Assembly: GCF_016801865.2 (NCBI RefSeq)
Contig: NC_068938.1
Span: forward strand, 1,674,001-1,738,000
From: Culex pipiens pallens
Lineage: Eukaryota; Arthropoda; Insecta; Diptera; Culicidae
Direction of reading: 5' to 3'
DNA length: 64,000 bases
The position numbers were made by a program, and so were the translations under genes. Below, piece by piece: positions 33,782 through 45,250 of the stretch (position 1 is the first letter of the stretch; each line of letters starts with the position of its first letter). The notes below the pieces were generated by a model. It worked only from the letters and a program-made list of their open reading frames with translations. It was not told where the DNA came from and did no database searches.

Positions 33782-34822
33782 ATGGCGGAAATTGTTGGCG
33801 GTCACGGGTTTAGTGGGAAGGAGAAGATTACGGAGATTTTGAACCGTCGGCACAAGGAGCGGGAGATTCAGATTCAGGCGGCCAAGCTGGAGAGGGAGAA
33901 GGATGCGGATGAAACGGAGGCGATGCAGTTCTTCGAGTCTTCTTTCGAAGAAAAGGTTAAACTGATTGGAAATAGCTTGGCCACAGTCGGCAAGAGTGAG
34001 CAGAAGGCGCAGGTGTTTGCCGAGGTTCAGAACGAGATCCACGATCTGCAGCGTTATCTTTCGACGTCTACGTTCTTCCTGAACGAGTACAAGATCAAGG
34101 TTTGTCAGAATACAATCACAGATCTTTGCAAACAACTGGAAACTTTGAAGGCGGAGCTGATTCCGAAGAAAAAGTTCGGCTTCAAGAGCAAGAAGATAGT
34201 CAAGACGAGCGCGGAAAAGTTCACCTTGGACAAGCTGGACGGAGCAAAAGACGCGAGTGCCGATGAAGACCGCATGAAGTGGACATTTACCAACCGGAAG
34301 AACGAACTAATCGAGTTGCCACGAGAAAAGATCGACGATCAGACCATAACCGGTTCAAATCTAACCAACTGCGTCATTCGCCTGGAAGGTCACTCTGGGT
34401 CGCTGCAGTTTTCCAAGCTGGACAATTGCCTAGTCATCTGCGGACCCACAGCTCGTTCCATCTTCCTGGACGACTGTCACAATTGCAAGTTTGTCGTCGC
34501 TTGCCAGCAGCTCCGATGCCACAGGTCCCGGAACTGCGACCTCTACCTGAAAGTCACCTCCCGGGCCATCATCGAAGACTGCGGGCAAATCCAGGTGGCC
34601 GAATACAACGGAACCTACCCCGAACTCGACGGTGACCTCCTCAAATCCGGCCTCGACCCCACAGTCAACAATTGGAACATCCTCGACGACTTCAACTGGC
34701 TTTCAACGGACAAACCCTCCCCAAATTGGTCCATCCTAGAGCACGAGCAACTAATCCTCAACTGGCCCGCTTACCAGGACCAGTTCCAGCAAACTCACTC
34801 GCTTTGTAATACCTTTGAATAA
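33782..34822 (+). CDS. TBCC: Tubulin-binding cofactor C
   Basis: A single-exon frame of 346 aa. Residues about 15-125 form a charged helical region matching the spectrin-like N-terminal bundle. Residues about 185-325 form the right-handed beta-helix CARP/TBCC domain. The arginine finger is in the motif CQQLR (R245), used by TBCC to stimulate GTP hydrolysis by beta-tubulin in the cofactor D/E complex during tubulin folding. SRAIIEDC and the C-terminal NWNILDDFNWL are also family-typical. Nothing key is missing. It is the third frame of a CEBPZOS-UQCC3-TBCC series. The AATAAA poly(A) signal (34818-34823) overlaps the stop codon, so the 3' UTR must be very short. Confidence 0.95.
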   Translation: MAEIVGGHGFSGKEKITEILNRRHKEREIQIQAAKLEREKDADETEAMQFFESSFEEKVKLIGNSLATVGKSEQKAQVFAEVQNEIHDLQRYLSTSTFFLNEYKIKVCQNTITDLCKQLETLKAELIPKKKFGFKSKKIVKTSAEKFTLDKLDGAKDASADEDRMKWTFTNRKNELIELPREKIDDQTITGSNLTNCVIRLEGHSGSLQFSKLDNCLVICGPTARSIFLDDCHNCKFVVACQQLRCHRSRNCDLYLKVTSRAIIEDCGQIQVAEYNGTYPELDGDLLKSGLDPTVNNWNILDDFNWLSTDKPSPNWSILEHEQLILNWPAYQDQFQQTHSLCNTFE

Positions 34823-34890
34823 AACACAAGCTTCTTTTCTCTCAATAGCAGAAGTAATTATTTATCTCGACTCGCACAAAGATTCCAAGC

Positions 34891-35292
34891 TTATTCCGAA
34901 ACATCGTAACCGACCAGGTGGCGCTTGCCGATGCACTCCCCGGCGTAGAACCAGAAGCACACCTCGGCCGCGACCAGCGAGTTCAGCCAGGCCTGCTTGA
35001 CGGTCAGGTTCTTCCAGGCGCCGGTGCGCGCCCCCGAAACGAGTCGGGCGATTCCGTCGCGGATGGCCGGAATGTCACCGGGCGTGGGCGGGGTCAGCTC
35101 GACGCGGGCGTACTTCATGAACACGTTGAACTTGGGGCGCGCCTGGGTCAGCAGAGCTGGAACGAAGGTTCGCACACAATCCGGAATTAAAATTATGTAA
35201 CCAAAAAAGATGGCAAAAAAAATCCGCCGCGGCCATTGCGGCCGCTACTTACTCGACACCAGGGAGGAGCCCTTGCTTGCGATCGATGCCAT
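34891..35292 (-). CDS. ATPsynG: ATP synthase subunit g, mitochondrial
   Basis: Two exons on the minus strand (35253-35292, then 34891-35156, with a 96-nt intron) encode 101 aa. KYARVELTPPTP aligns with the YYAKVELVPPTP core of human ATP5MG. The C-terminal membrane helix (AWLNSLVAAEVCFWFYAGEC) continues into GKRHLVGYDV. The GECIG segment is the GxxxG motif linked to F1Fo dimerisation in this family. The gene converges tail to tail on TBCC with 68 nt between stop codons, so the 3' ends are likely to overlap. Confidence 0.93.
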
Positions 35293-35553
35293 TGTTGTGT
35301 CGTGCTGGGCCGATTCTGCCGGAAGAAAACAACACAATTTTCAGTTGTTGAAATTCGGAAAAATCGGTGGAAAATTACGGACTAACCTTCGTCGTTTAGT
35401 TTTCCTCCAGAAAGCACCACACGAACGAAAATGGTCGCAAATGTCAGCGAGGCAGGCGACGGTTGTCAAAATTTGATGGAATGCACTGGGGGAAAATGAC
35501 ACCGCGGAGTTGTGACGTTCACGTTCACGTGTGGGGTTTAATCCAAAATTGGG

Positions 35554-35881
35554 TACACTGAAAACCCAACCATGGTAGTTGCTACCATATCGTAGGGTTA
35601 AATTGAGAACACGAACCGACGTATTTTTGCTGAAAACATTCCGTGCTTGGATTGACTGATTAAAGCAGTCAGTTTTACTATGCCGAGAGCGGTATAGTAA
35701 TTTTAACCCTTCAATATGGAGAGGATGATAATGATTTCGTAATTGCTACCATGCAATTTTGTGAGAGCATGGTACATTTTACCATATTTGCGTTTACTTC
35801 CACCAAAAAGCCACAGTTAATTTAATAAGCAGCATTTTTAGCAAATGTTCTTAAAATTACCATGGTCGGGCTTTCAGTGTA
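35554..35881. mobile_element. MITE with TACACTGAAA termini
   Basis: It begins TACACTGAAAACCCAACCAT and ends ATGGTCGGGCTTTCAGTGTA, giving terminal inverted repeats of about 20 bases with TA at the outer edges. The interior repeats TACCAT motifs. It has no coding capacity. Confidence 0.85.
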
Positions 35882-36064
35882 GGCTTTGATTCAGCGAGCC
35901 AGAAGGAAACACAAAATAAAGTAAAAAATGTTTCAAAATTATTTCTATTTACTCAACTGTTAAGTTCGAGTGACATGTCAATTAATTCTTATAACCCAGG
36001 GAGGGGTTTTTCTTACATAAAACAAAATTTGTAATTTTTAAATTATTATTTCCCTCTACAAACC

Positions 36065-36370
36065 AACCCCGCCTCTAGAAGGCTTTCTAGTCCGAAATTT
36101 ACCAACACATTCAAAGTATGTTTACATTACAGCTGAACGTTTGTTTGCATCAGGTTTCCTATCTCTTTCTAGCAATTTTTTTTTGTCAGGCGACTTCTAG
36201 CTGGTTTTTTTGACTGGCCGCCCGATATGTCAGCAAACATACTTCGCAGGGCTGTGACAGCTCGAGCTCGGTCTTTGTTTGCATCAGGGCACTGTGACGA
36301 GAAGTTCGTAATTTTTGGGTTAAATTATATTTTTTTCACTGGGCCTAGAAAGCCTTAGACGGGCTTCGAT
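36065..36370. mobile_element. Probable MITE with CTAGAAGGCTTTCTAG ends
   Basis: GCCTCTAGAAGGCTTTCTAG on the left and GGGCCTAGAAAGCCTTAGACG on the right are imperfect inverted repeats around a GC-richer centre. It lacks a credible frame. Confidence 0.5.
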
Positions 36371-38320
36371 ATTAAAATTCGCCAAAAATCCATTTTTCAA
36401 TTAATTTTTTGATCTTTAAAAACCATTGGAAAGAAGAACTTTTAAAATTTTAGAAAATTTTAAGTTTGGAAGTTGGACTTGTTTTATGTGACTTTGCCAA
36501 TGTTTTTTTAAAAATGTATTTTTTTTAGGGGTCAACTTTGGCTTTGTTTCTTGTTAAAATTTCCTATATTTTATGTAAAAAGAAGTCTAGAGTTTTTTTT
36601 AATAGGTCCTATAAATATATGAAAGACAATAGTTTACACGACGACGTCGTCGGTTTATAAGTGCTTTTCAAAAAAAAAAAAACTCTAGAAGTATGCAGTA
36701 ATTTTTGTATTGTCCCAGACTATGCCACTATGCATTTTTTTACAATTTAAATGATAATGTTGCCATTCTAGAGCAGAAAATGAGAAAAACAAGCAAAAAA
36801 TGGAAAAAGTTTTACTGTAAAAACATGAAAAAATTAGAAAGGCAAAATGTAATTATAGGAGGTGGTAAAATAAGCCAAATTCTACAAAAAAAAAGATAGG
36901 CTAAACAAGATAAATGCATATTAAAATACTAAAAAAAAAACAAGAGAAGCAAAGTTTTTCGTAGAACAAAAGTTGCTCAAAATGACCTCCTCAAAAATAT
37001 TTGGGCAGTAGAGGGATATATCTGGAGTTTTTTCAGTTTTCAGTTTTTGCTTTTTGGATGTTTTTTAATACCCCTGACTTCAAAAACACCCAAAAACCAA
37101 AAACTGAAAGTTAGGTTTATTGGACATTTAAAAAAATTTATTAAAATTCCAATAAAAGTTTTCCGGACTTTTCTTGACCTCTCAAGACAAACACATTTTT
37201 GTTTTTTTTTTTTTAATTTTTTTTTATTCATTAATGAAAAACAGACTCGACTGTACATAGGCCTGGAAAAAAAATTCACATTGGATGATCGAAACTTCGG
37301 ATCATCGAATCAGTTCACAAAAAAAAAATGATTGCACTACCCGTTCTTATATGCACATCTAGGAGGCACAGAACATGGTGTTTTTACCACCTTACGAGAA
37401 CGCGTGCCGAACTCTTAGCGGCTCTTTGAAAAATTGTACATGGTTTTTTTTTTTAATTTTCTACTATTCTTCACTTATATTTTGAGCTAGGCCAGTTCTT
37501 TTCACGAACTGGTGTAGCGCTGAAGCTCAATCTGAGATCTTCAACAAACAATAAAATATTAAATTAAAACTCACCTTAAACAACAATGAAAAGGATAGAT
37601 TTGCTAGTAAAGCGCACGATTGGTTGTTTCCTAATATGGAAATCCCACAGCACAGGTTCAAAATGCCAAAGCCTATGCAAAAAAAACGGGTTTCCATAAA
37701 AATGGTCCTCAAACATCCGAATTTCTTAAGTTAGCTCACTTGGCAGCTATTTCAGATATTTTATATTTGTTCCACACACGGATAACTTATGAATTTTTCA
37801 CTATACCGTTTAATTAAGCCTCATTTTCCACATTTTTTTCGCTGCACAAAATTTAAACCAGAAAAAAATGACATTTGCACGTACAGCCAAAGTTCTGACA
37901 CAGTGCCCGTGCGCGTACTTTGATTAAAAACACGGTGTTTTTAAGTCTTAGAAGAACAAGAGCAGCACCCGTGCCGTGCCGATGCACCTCTGCCCCTGAC
38001 TCAAGGCGACCCAGACATGCATTGGAACTGCACTTTGCTAGCACGCGTGCTATTTTTACGGATAGCACTGGGTTTTTGATCATAGCACTCGCCCTCGCAC
38101 TCTAGCTAAACTGGTAACTAAGTTGATTTTTCCATTTATTGACAAGAAAACAACAGTCACCAACAACAAAATAGTGATGCGTGTATTGTAAGCGGGCAAG
38201 GCTTCGGTGTGAAAGGTTCTTGTTTCTATTCTCTCTGAAATTTTTTTTTTCTAAAGTTTATTTCAAGATTTTTTTTTCTTTTAGATCGTCGCGGAAAGTC
38301 CTCAAAAATGACCACAGAAT
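36371..38320. other. Intergenic before the gap
   Basis: No gene recognised. Contains a TGACTCAAGG-type hairpin relic (37040-37105), a GGATCATCGAA MITE relic (37275-37310) and poly-T tracts. The GC-rich stretch 37900-38110 has open frames on both strands but no domain. Confidence 0.5.
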
Positions 38321-38420
38321 NNNNNNNNNNNNNNNNNNNNNNNNNNNNNNNNNNNNNNNNNNNNNNNNNNNNNNNNNNNNNNNNNNNNNNNNNNNNNNNN
38401 NNNNNNNNNNNNNNNNNNNN
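38321..38420. other. Assembly gap, 100 N
   Basis: Exactly 100 undetermined bases, the conventional placeholder for a gap of unknown size. Linkage between the receptor/TBCC side and the KLHDC3/Ets65A side depends on scaffolding across this point. Confidence 0.99.
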
Positions 38421-38659
38421 GGGAAAACCGTTCACAAAGTTTGACAGTTCGCTTTGCGCATGGCAAAATTGTGAACTTAAATCGTCTCTTACTCAGTTTA
38501 GTCACGAAATATCTTTATGAAACTCTCAGGAGTGATTGAAAATCATCTTTTTAGTGAATTTAGTGAATTTTCTATAATATGAACATTTGTGATTTTCTAC
38601 ATGTATGTAACCCCTTAAATATTTTGTGAAGCTATAATAGCATTGGGTCTACCCGTAGA

Positions 38660-39010
38660 TGCTACTTCATTATTGACCAGGACCCCCAAAAATTGCTCCG
38701 TGGACCACAGATGAAAAGTAGGAACCAAATTTTCAAAGGTCCCTATCATGCTGATCAATACCGACGCCGGCCACGACCAGTGTTAAGACACGGGGAAGTG
38801 GATGGGAATGTTAGCCGATACTTGAGTGATGGAGACCGCTAAATCGGATGCGTCTCCGACAAAGTATCACACGAGTTACTAACCCTCAAAGTCAGATGGG
38901 TATGGATTCACTGTGGTAGGTGATGCGATCTTAAGCTATTTGTTTACCGGTTGAAATTTTCAAAATCTTGGGCAGCCGGCTGCGGAAAGATGCAGAATTG
39001 ATTATTTAAA
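38660..39010. mobile_element. GC-richer repeat fragment
   Basis: This sequence is distinctly GC-richer than its flanks (for example GACGCCGGCCACGACCAG near 38763) and has many stops in all frames. It resembles the 3' end of a non-LTR element. The family is not identified. Confidence 0.35.
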
Positions 39011-39587
39011 AAAAAATAATCGAACGCGTGCCAATTTAATCTGTATTGAAATATTGTTGAAATATTTTGTGAAACTATAAGTGGAAATACAAAATTCACA
39101 AAAGTCACTTTCCATACCTTTTCCGTCCTTCGATGTTACATTATTTAACATGCCATTTATTGCCAGATTAGTTATCGTCACTTGGGCGATAAAAAAAATA
39201 TGAAAATATAATTATTTTCTAGCTTTAAGGGTGCACAGCAACGAAGGAAGTTGTTGTCTTATTATTCCAAAATTGTCAAACTTACGGACCCAATCCTGCA
39301 ACAACGGGATTGTAAAATTACTCAAACTTTGTTGTAATTTACTTTGCAGACAGTACTTTAGAGGATAAATGAAAAATCATATCGATAGTTCCCGTAGTTT
39401 TGAAGATACTAAAATTTCTGTAACAAAAATCTGGGTGCAAAAGCTCTGGTTGATGTGCACCGTTAATAGTATAAATAAATATTTTTTTTAATTGTCATGT
39501 CAAGCGGCAAAACAAATAATTTTAGAATAAACACGTAAAATAAAAAAAATGTTTTTTTTCATTTTGGGTTTTTGATCACAAAATTAA

Positions 39588-39838
39588 GAAACAACTTTTC
39601 AGCATCCATTTCAGTGCTGAGAAGTAGAACTTTTCAACATTTGTTTTGAAAAGGGTTACTATTTAAGTATGATATTTTTGGTATTTTTTTGCAATTCCGC
39701 CGTGAAACTACTTACTTTTACTGTCATTTTTGAACGACGAAACAGCATACTTTTCTGTACCAAAAATAATAGAATCGAATTGTAAACCTTTTCACAATAA
39801 ATGCTGAAAAGTTCTACTTTTCAGCACTGAAATTAATT
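39588..39838. mobile_element. Foldback/MITE with CTTTTCAGC arms
   Basis: The left arm reads CAACTTTTCAGCATCCATTT then CAGTGCTGAGAAGTAGAAC. It is mirrored on the right by GTTCTACTTTTCAGCACTGA. The arms flank an AT-rich centre near 39715. Confidence 0.7.
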
Positions 39839-40769
39839 TGATTGATTGAATATATGGACATATGAGTTACAATCCCATTCAAAGAGGAATTGCAAAAAAT
39901 GTTGTATGAAACTCGTTGCAAAACTTGATTTTTTCATCACTCGTCGACTCAAGTTGATTATGAACATACACTACTATTCTATGCAATTTCGTGTTCAAAA
40001 TATCTGCTTTTGCTGTCATAGTATAGTGACATTTAAAAAGGGATACATTTCTTTCTCAATATAAAAATATCTTTATTGATAGCAAAATGTATTATCTCGT
40101 AACTTACACAAAATTTATTTACACTTGAAACTAAGGTTTAACCAAAAACACACTGAAGTTCTTGAAGAATTGTTTCACCGTTCTAAATAAAAATGAAATC
40201 TGCGGCAAGATTTCTAAATTATCATTCGATTTCTGACAAAATTGATAACTGTTTTTTTTTCAATGAATCCTCGCCAACCGAACAAATTTAATACAAGTAT
40301 TTGATATATTCCACTTTTTATAAATATTTGTTATTGTTTATTTTATGTCGATTGCCACTAAAATGGTTGATTTGAAGTTTTGCTGTCGATTATCCAGATT
40401 TATAAAATTACAACGGTATATTCTGTACAATAGTTTCAGCCACTTTATCCCAACAGTTTGGAAAAAGGTGAGAAAATCTGTTTCCCTAAACGATAATTTT
40501 TGATTGCACTTTTTGCCAAAATCCATCCCACCCTATCTTACCTTGTTACTTTAGATTAAATTCTACGGTTTTTTTTCTTTTCTTTTTATGCTTCCTGGTT
40601 TGGGAACATTGCAACGACGGACAACGAAAAACGAAACTTACTACACGAAATGTTTTTACCAGAAATTACTAACTAGATCGCACAGCGCGGCCAGCAACAG
40701 ACTCACCGCCGTGGAACCGCAGCAAACCCATCCGGTGGCGGCGGCGACGGCGACGCCGCCCACGTACCT

Positions 40770-42092
40770 CTAGCCACTGACCAGCGAGCGGCTGATCTTG
40801 TTCGGCGTGGTCATGTTGCGGATTTCGATTCTTTAGGGGGGAAAGTTTGGGTTAGATTTGTTTGTGGACAATGTTTAAGTAAATGGTACTTACTTGATGA
40901 CCCGGGGCAAACACGACGTGTCCAGCTTGTGTTCCAACACCTTGAGCATGGCCAGCGTGCGGAGCGTGGGGTGGAAATCTAGCACGTGAGTGTCGCTGTA
41001 ATCGTAGGATGTTGGGTCGGTTGTGTGGGATGGGCTAAAAGATTAAAATAGAATTTATTGTTGAAATCTTTAAGTATTAAATTTCATCTTACCAGGTTCC
41101 TCCAAACAGATACATCCGTTGACCAATCACCAAGCAGGACTGCCGCCGCCGTGGCCTGGGCGATTGACCACGTGGCCGCACTAACCGCCAAACGTAGCGT
41201 TCCGGATTGAAGCAGTAGAGATCGTTAAAGTGCAAATCGAGGTTACCATTGTAACCGCCAAATATGTAGATGTGGTCGTTGTACACAAACGCCGAGTGGC
41301 TTCTCCGCCCGAGTGGTTCCTCTCCGGTTGTGTTGGGCATTTCCCATCGGTTCGTTCTGAGATCTAGACAAACAATCTTCGGGCAGTAAATTTCTTCCTG
41401 TGAGTGGTACGGACCCCAGGCATCGCCTCGTCCGCCAAATACAAACATTTTGTGGTTCACAATGGTGGCCGAGTGGAAATCCCGGAACGATGGCGGTTCG
41501 CCACGGGTGTCAACGTACGTCCAGGTCATCGTTTGCAGGTTCAGGTAGTGGACATCGCAAGAAAACTTGTCAATCGTCTCTTCAAACCCACCAAAGATGT
41601 ACATCCGATTGCCGTAGATGCAAGCCGAGTGGCCATCTCTAGCTCCAGGAACCGTTCCCGTGACCGCAGGTCTGCTCCACTTCAGCGTTCTCGTGTCGTA
41701 ACAGTACAGAATGTCGCACACGATTTCGTCATTCCGACCTCCCCAGATGTATACCTTGTTGTCGTAGGCCACCGCCGTGTGACCGTAACGCTGAAACGGA
41801 ACTTCCGGATATTTGCACGGCACGCCATACTCATCCTTCACCGTCGGAGCCAGCGTCCAGCGTAGATTGTTCGTGTTCAAGATGTGCACATCTATGGCGC
41901 TGGTCGAGTGATAATCTTCCCCCGTGCAATATCCACCGAACGAAAAGATAAAGTCCCCCACGGCCACGGACGCATGATTGACCCGACGAGGACCGCCCTG
42001 CAACAATGTAATCGACACTTGAATTCAACCATCGTGATCGTAACGAGACGAGACAAACAACACTCTACCTCAAGGTTGACAATCCAGCGCAT
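40770..42092 (-). CDS. Klhdc3: KLHDC3-type kelch-repeat protein
   Basis: Four exons on the minus strand: 42069-42092, 41093-41997, 40894-41034 and 40770-40830. They give 376 aa (human KLHDC3 is 382). The N-terminus MRWIVNLEGGPRRVNHASVAVG aligns with the human start. Six kelch blades follow, with FGGY, WGGR, FGGF, FGGR, FGGY and FGGT motifs and the intervening GARDGHSA, FRDFHSA and GRRSHSA signatures. The C-terminal NMTTPNKISRSLVSG matches the human end. In mammals KLHDC3 is a CUL2-Elongin substrate receptor that reads C-terminal degrons; that role here is inferred. An in-frame ATG at 42215 would add 41 residues, but the human alignment favours 42092. After the TAG the frame stays open for 37 codons with a hydrophobic sequence. 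Confidence 0.95.
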
Positions 42093-42639
42093 CGTAATTC
42101 CGTTCCGTCCAAAGCTCAACCAGCTCAAATCACGATCGATCGACGATGTCCCTTTGTGTACCTCCAGCAGCAGTGGCTCAGATCCCCATGATAAACACGT
42201 CCACTTTGCATCCACTTACTGATAAGACCACAGATTGCACCTCACCTCACAGAATCGTAATCAGTGCCACAAAATAAAAACCCCTTTCCACGGGAGCAGC
42301 AATGGTTCCAAAATGTAAACAAACCCCACTTTTCGCACCACAAACACTCGCGCGGGGATGCTGCAACCTTGGCGTGTGTGCCTAATTCGCTGGCGCTTTT
42401 CTCCGCCTAGATTTGGCCATGAACACTCCAAAATATAGCAATAATAAATTAGTGCAGCATCCACCTTTGAAATTATTCACCCTCTTCTGCCCGCGAGCTC
42501 TCTTCGTGTGCTGTTGTTGTGTTCGACGACGACGAAGAGTTTTGTTTTGAAACACGAGCGAACGAGAATGACAGAAGTGTGCGAACTGTCAGTTAGCTGG
42601 AGGGGAAGCGTTAGCGTTAGCGTGAGGGTTTTATGAACC

Positions 42640-42790
42640 CTCAACTTCATTGAGCCAACAATCTTTTGAATATTTTAGCAGAACTGGTTCTGCCAGAATC
42701 CTGCTAAAATAGTGGAACATCTCTGCTAGAATTCTGTAAGAACATCCAGTTCTGTGAGAACTCTTCTAGAATCCTGCTAGAACGCCGTGA
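42640..42790. repeat. Degenerate TCTGCTAGAATCC minisatellite
   Basis: Variants of TCTGCTAGAATTC, CCTGCTAGAA and GTTCTGTGAGAAC recur about six times over 150 bases upstream of the KLHDC3 5' end. Confidence 0.6.
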
Positions 42791-45180
42791 CTGGGTCCTC
42801 CTCGAGGCAGCTTCCAGTTCCGGAGGTGTCTGTTCGGATCGATAGGACCAAATGTTGGGGGCAAATTCCAGAATTCGTTAAGCGGGTGGACAGCATTTTT
42901 TGCTTCCAGTGTGATACAGTCACTAGTGATTCTTTTTTCACTTTTAACTCACAAACTTCCAGAAACAGTGAAGATTTTTGCTATGACTCTGATTCGGGTT
43001 AACTTTTGCACGCGTTCAGACTTTGCACCACTTCTTCGCTGTCAAGTTGGTAGCGTCGTTGTTTAGAGCAACGCAGGGCTGAACTCGCGCACACTGAGTG
43101 ACGGTTGCACAAATCTGAGAAAAATATGTCTAAGATTCTTACTTTAACGTATTCACATTTCTTGAGTTTTTTTTGATAAGGTCCTATAAACAAATGTAAA
43201 CATTGAGTGTATCCCGCTTACTCCGATGGACTTTGACATAAGGTGTGAAAGGGATACACTCACTGTTTACATTTGTTTATAGGACCTTATCAAAAAAAAG
43301 TCAAGATTTATTTTTTGAAATATTGTGAGCTATTCAATGCTGTTCAAATAATTTTTCCCAAATCCGTTCACTACAGAAAAAAACATTCGGGCACTTTTTT
43401 ATTCATGCTAAAAAATCAGTGTTAGATAAATTTTTAGCAAAATTTCAAAGCATCTTTAACCAAACTTCCTTCTAAATGAATTTATATGAAATTAAGGCCA
43501 TTTCAAATACTTTCAAAATTTATGTCAACCTCTTTAAAAATGTTTCAAAGATTCAAATAAAGTCCAGATTCGATTGTCCGAAGTCTTCGGATTTTTTTTT
43601 TATAATTCGAATAATCGAATCACAAAGAATGATTGCAAATCAAAACAACAACATTTCTAAATAAATAAAAAAAAAAGAAACTTACTGACAATTACAAAAA
43701 ACATATAAACTAAACAACAACGGTGATGGTCGAGTCCGAGTCCAGTTAACATGAAATAACCTATAAACGGATTTGTAAATGTCCAAATCAAAATTTCTTG
43801 ATTTTTTTTTTGTAATTTTTACAACAGTTAAAACATATTTTTCATTTACTTGGATTTCAATTGATATTTATGTTTTGCCCCCAAACATTGAATCCATACA
43901 AAATTTTAAAAAATTGAGGTGGTGCACCAGTGCACCAGGATGATAAAGAATTTTTTTTTGTACCGGCAAAAACTCAATCTTTACAAAAACAAATTCATGG
44001 CTGATATTTATGTAAAAATTATAAACGAGATTAGCACTATCTCTTACATAATTTTCTTATCAGTTTATTCATTGCTAAGCCTTTATTAATACTTTAAAAG
44101 TCCAATAATAACTATACTATTAAAAAAATTGTAATAACAAATTTATTTACCGCATTACAATCAATTAATTATTTTTTCATTAGTTCTGACTGTTTCAATT
44201 TTTTTTTCAGAAAACTATTGATTTTTTCTCACTTTGAAAAATCAGCCTTCAAGGGCTCTTAAGGAGGGTCCAAAATGTCGCCCTATTGAAGATTTACTAC
44301 GGATTTTTTTAAACAGGTTTGCTCGGGATGCACAAAACTACAAAAAAAAAATCACAAAATCTTTTTCCCGATTTTTTGTGGATTTTGGTAAATTCTCGAC
44401 TTTTCCGATTTCCTTTCTTGGGTTGCCACCCTGCCAAGATTTTTTGAAATGATTATTTTTAATAATTGTTGTTGTTTATTTTTTCACGCTAATTTTTCAA
44501 AGTTTAAAACTTAGCATTGCATTTAAATTGATTTATTTTATTTAAAAATTTAGACCATGAATAAATATTTTTAATAAATTTTGAGACTTTGTGCATCTTT
44601 TACCGGTTCCTGAGTGGAATACCCTTGAAGCGCACCGAGGCTGGTATTTACAAAGCGGATTCAGTGACAGTTTATTTCAAAAACACCTCAAATGATTGAA
44701 TCAAACATAAACTTGGACAGATATTAGCAACGACCTAATGAAAACATTAACTGAATTCCGAGAAATATTCCAACCAAAAACTAAGGCAATTAACCCATTA
44801 GCTCTGACCACGTGCTAGTAACCCAAACCACAATCTTTACTACACACCATTCGCCTGAATTAAACCATTGAGAGAGAACCAAGCGCACAGATAGCGCTTG
44901 AGAGCGCACGCTCTGTATCATTATTATCGCCGGAGTCGATGTGCAGTTGGGTTTTCCCACCTGATGAGTAACCACCGACCGATCGCTGCCGCAAGCCACC
45001 CAATTCTAACCAAGGCTTCTGGCTTAAGCGTGCTTTATTTCTTCTAGGCACGTACTCAAGACGTCACGTGATTTGCATATTCGCTGCCATTCCATCATGA
45101 CAACAAAAACAATATCGTATAACTCCCACGACTTTCAGAGTTTACAACAGTACTTCCGCAAGCAACCAGCTTATTTTTAC
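42791..45180. other. Intergenic between KLHDC3 and Ets65A
   Basis: No gene recognised. Contains the hairpin MITE (43161-43305), a GATTGTCCGAAG MITE relic (43565-43625) and, close to Ets65A, E-box CACGTG motifs at about 44807 and in GACGTCACGTGATT at about 45060 that could be regulatory. Confidence 0.5.
43161..43305. mobile_element. Hairpin MITE, near-perfect arms
   Basis: The left end CTTGAGTTTTTTTTGATAAG and right end CTTATCAAAAAAAAGTCAAG are followed inward by GGTCCTATAAACAAATGTAA and its exact inverse. The arms of about 60 nt enclose a short loop. A diverged copy lies at 25176-25275. Confidence 0.85.
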
Positions 45181-45218
45181 GTTTAGTTCCGCCTAGCCAT
45201 GTGATTAATCGGCAAGCC

Positions 45219-45250
45219 TATATAAAGATCCAGTTCCACTGAAACGTCAT
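45219..45250 (+). promoter_or_regulatory. Promoter of the Pointed-domain Ets65A transcript
   Basis: TATATAAA at 45219-45226 lies 30 nt before an initiator-like TCATC with A at 45249. It faces the Pointed-domain exon, implying a 5' leader of about 536 nt. The leader contains CGCGA-rich palindromic stretches (45440-45500). Confidence 0.5.

Noticed and set aside
40588..40773. Plus-strand frame of 61 codons over the KLHDC3 end
   Set aside because: It is antisense to the KLHDC3 last exon and its GC-rich trailer; no independent support.
41404..41865. Plus-strand frame of 153 codons
   Set aside because: Shadow of the KLHDC3 kelch exon.
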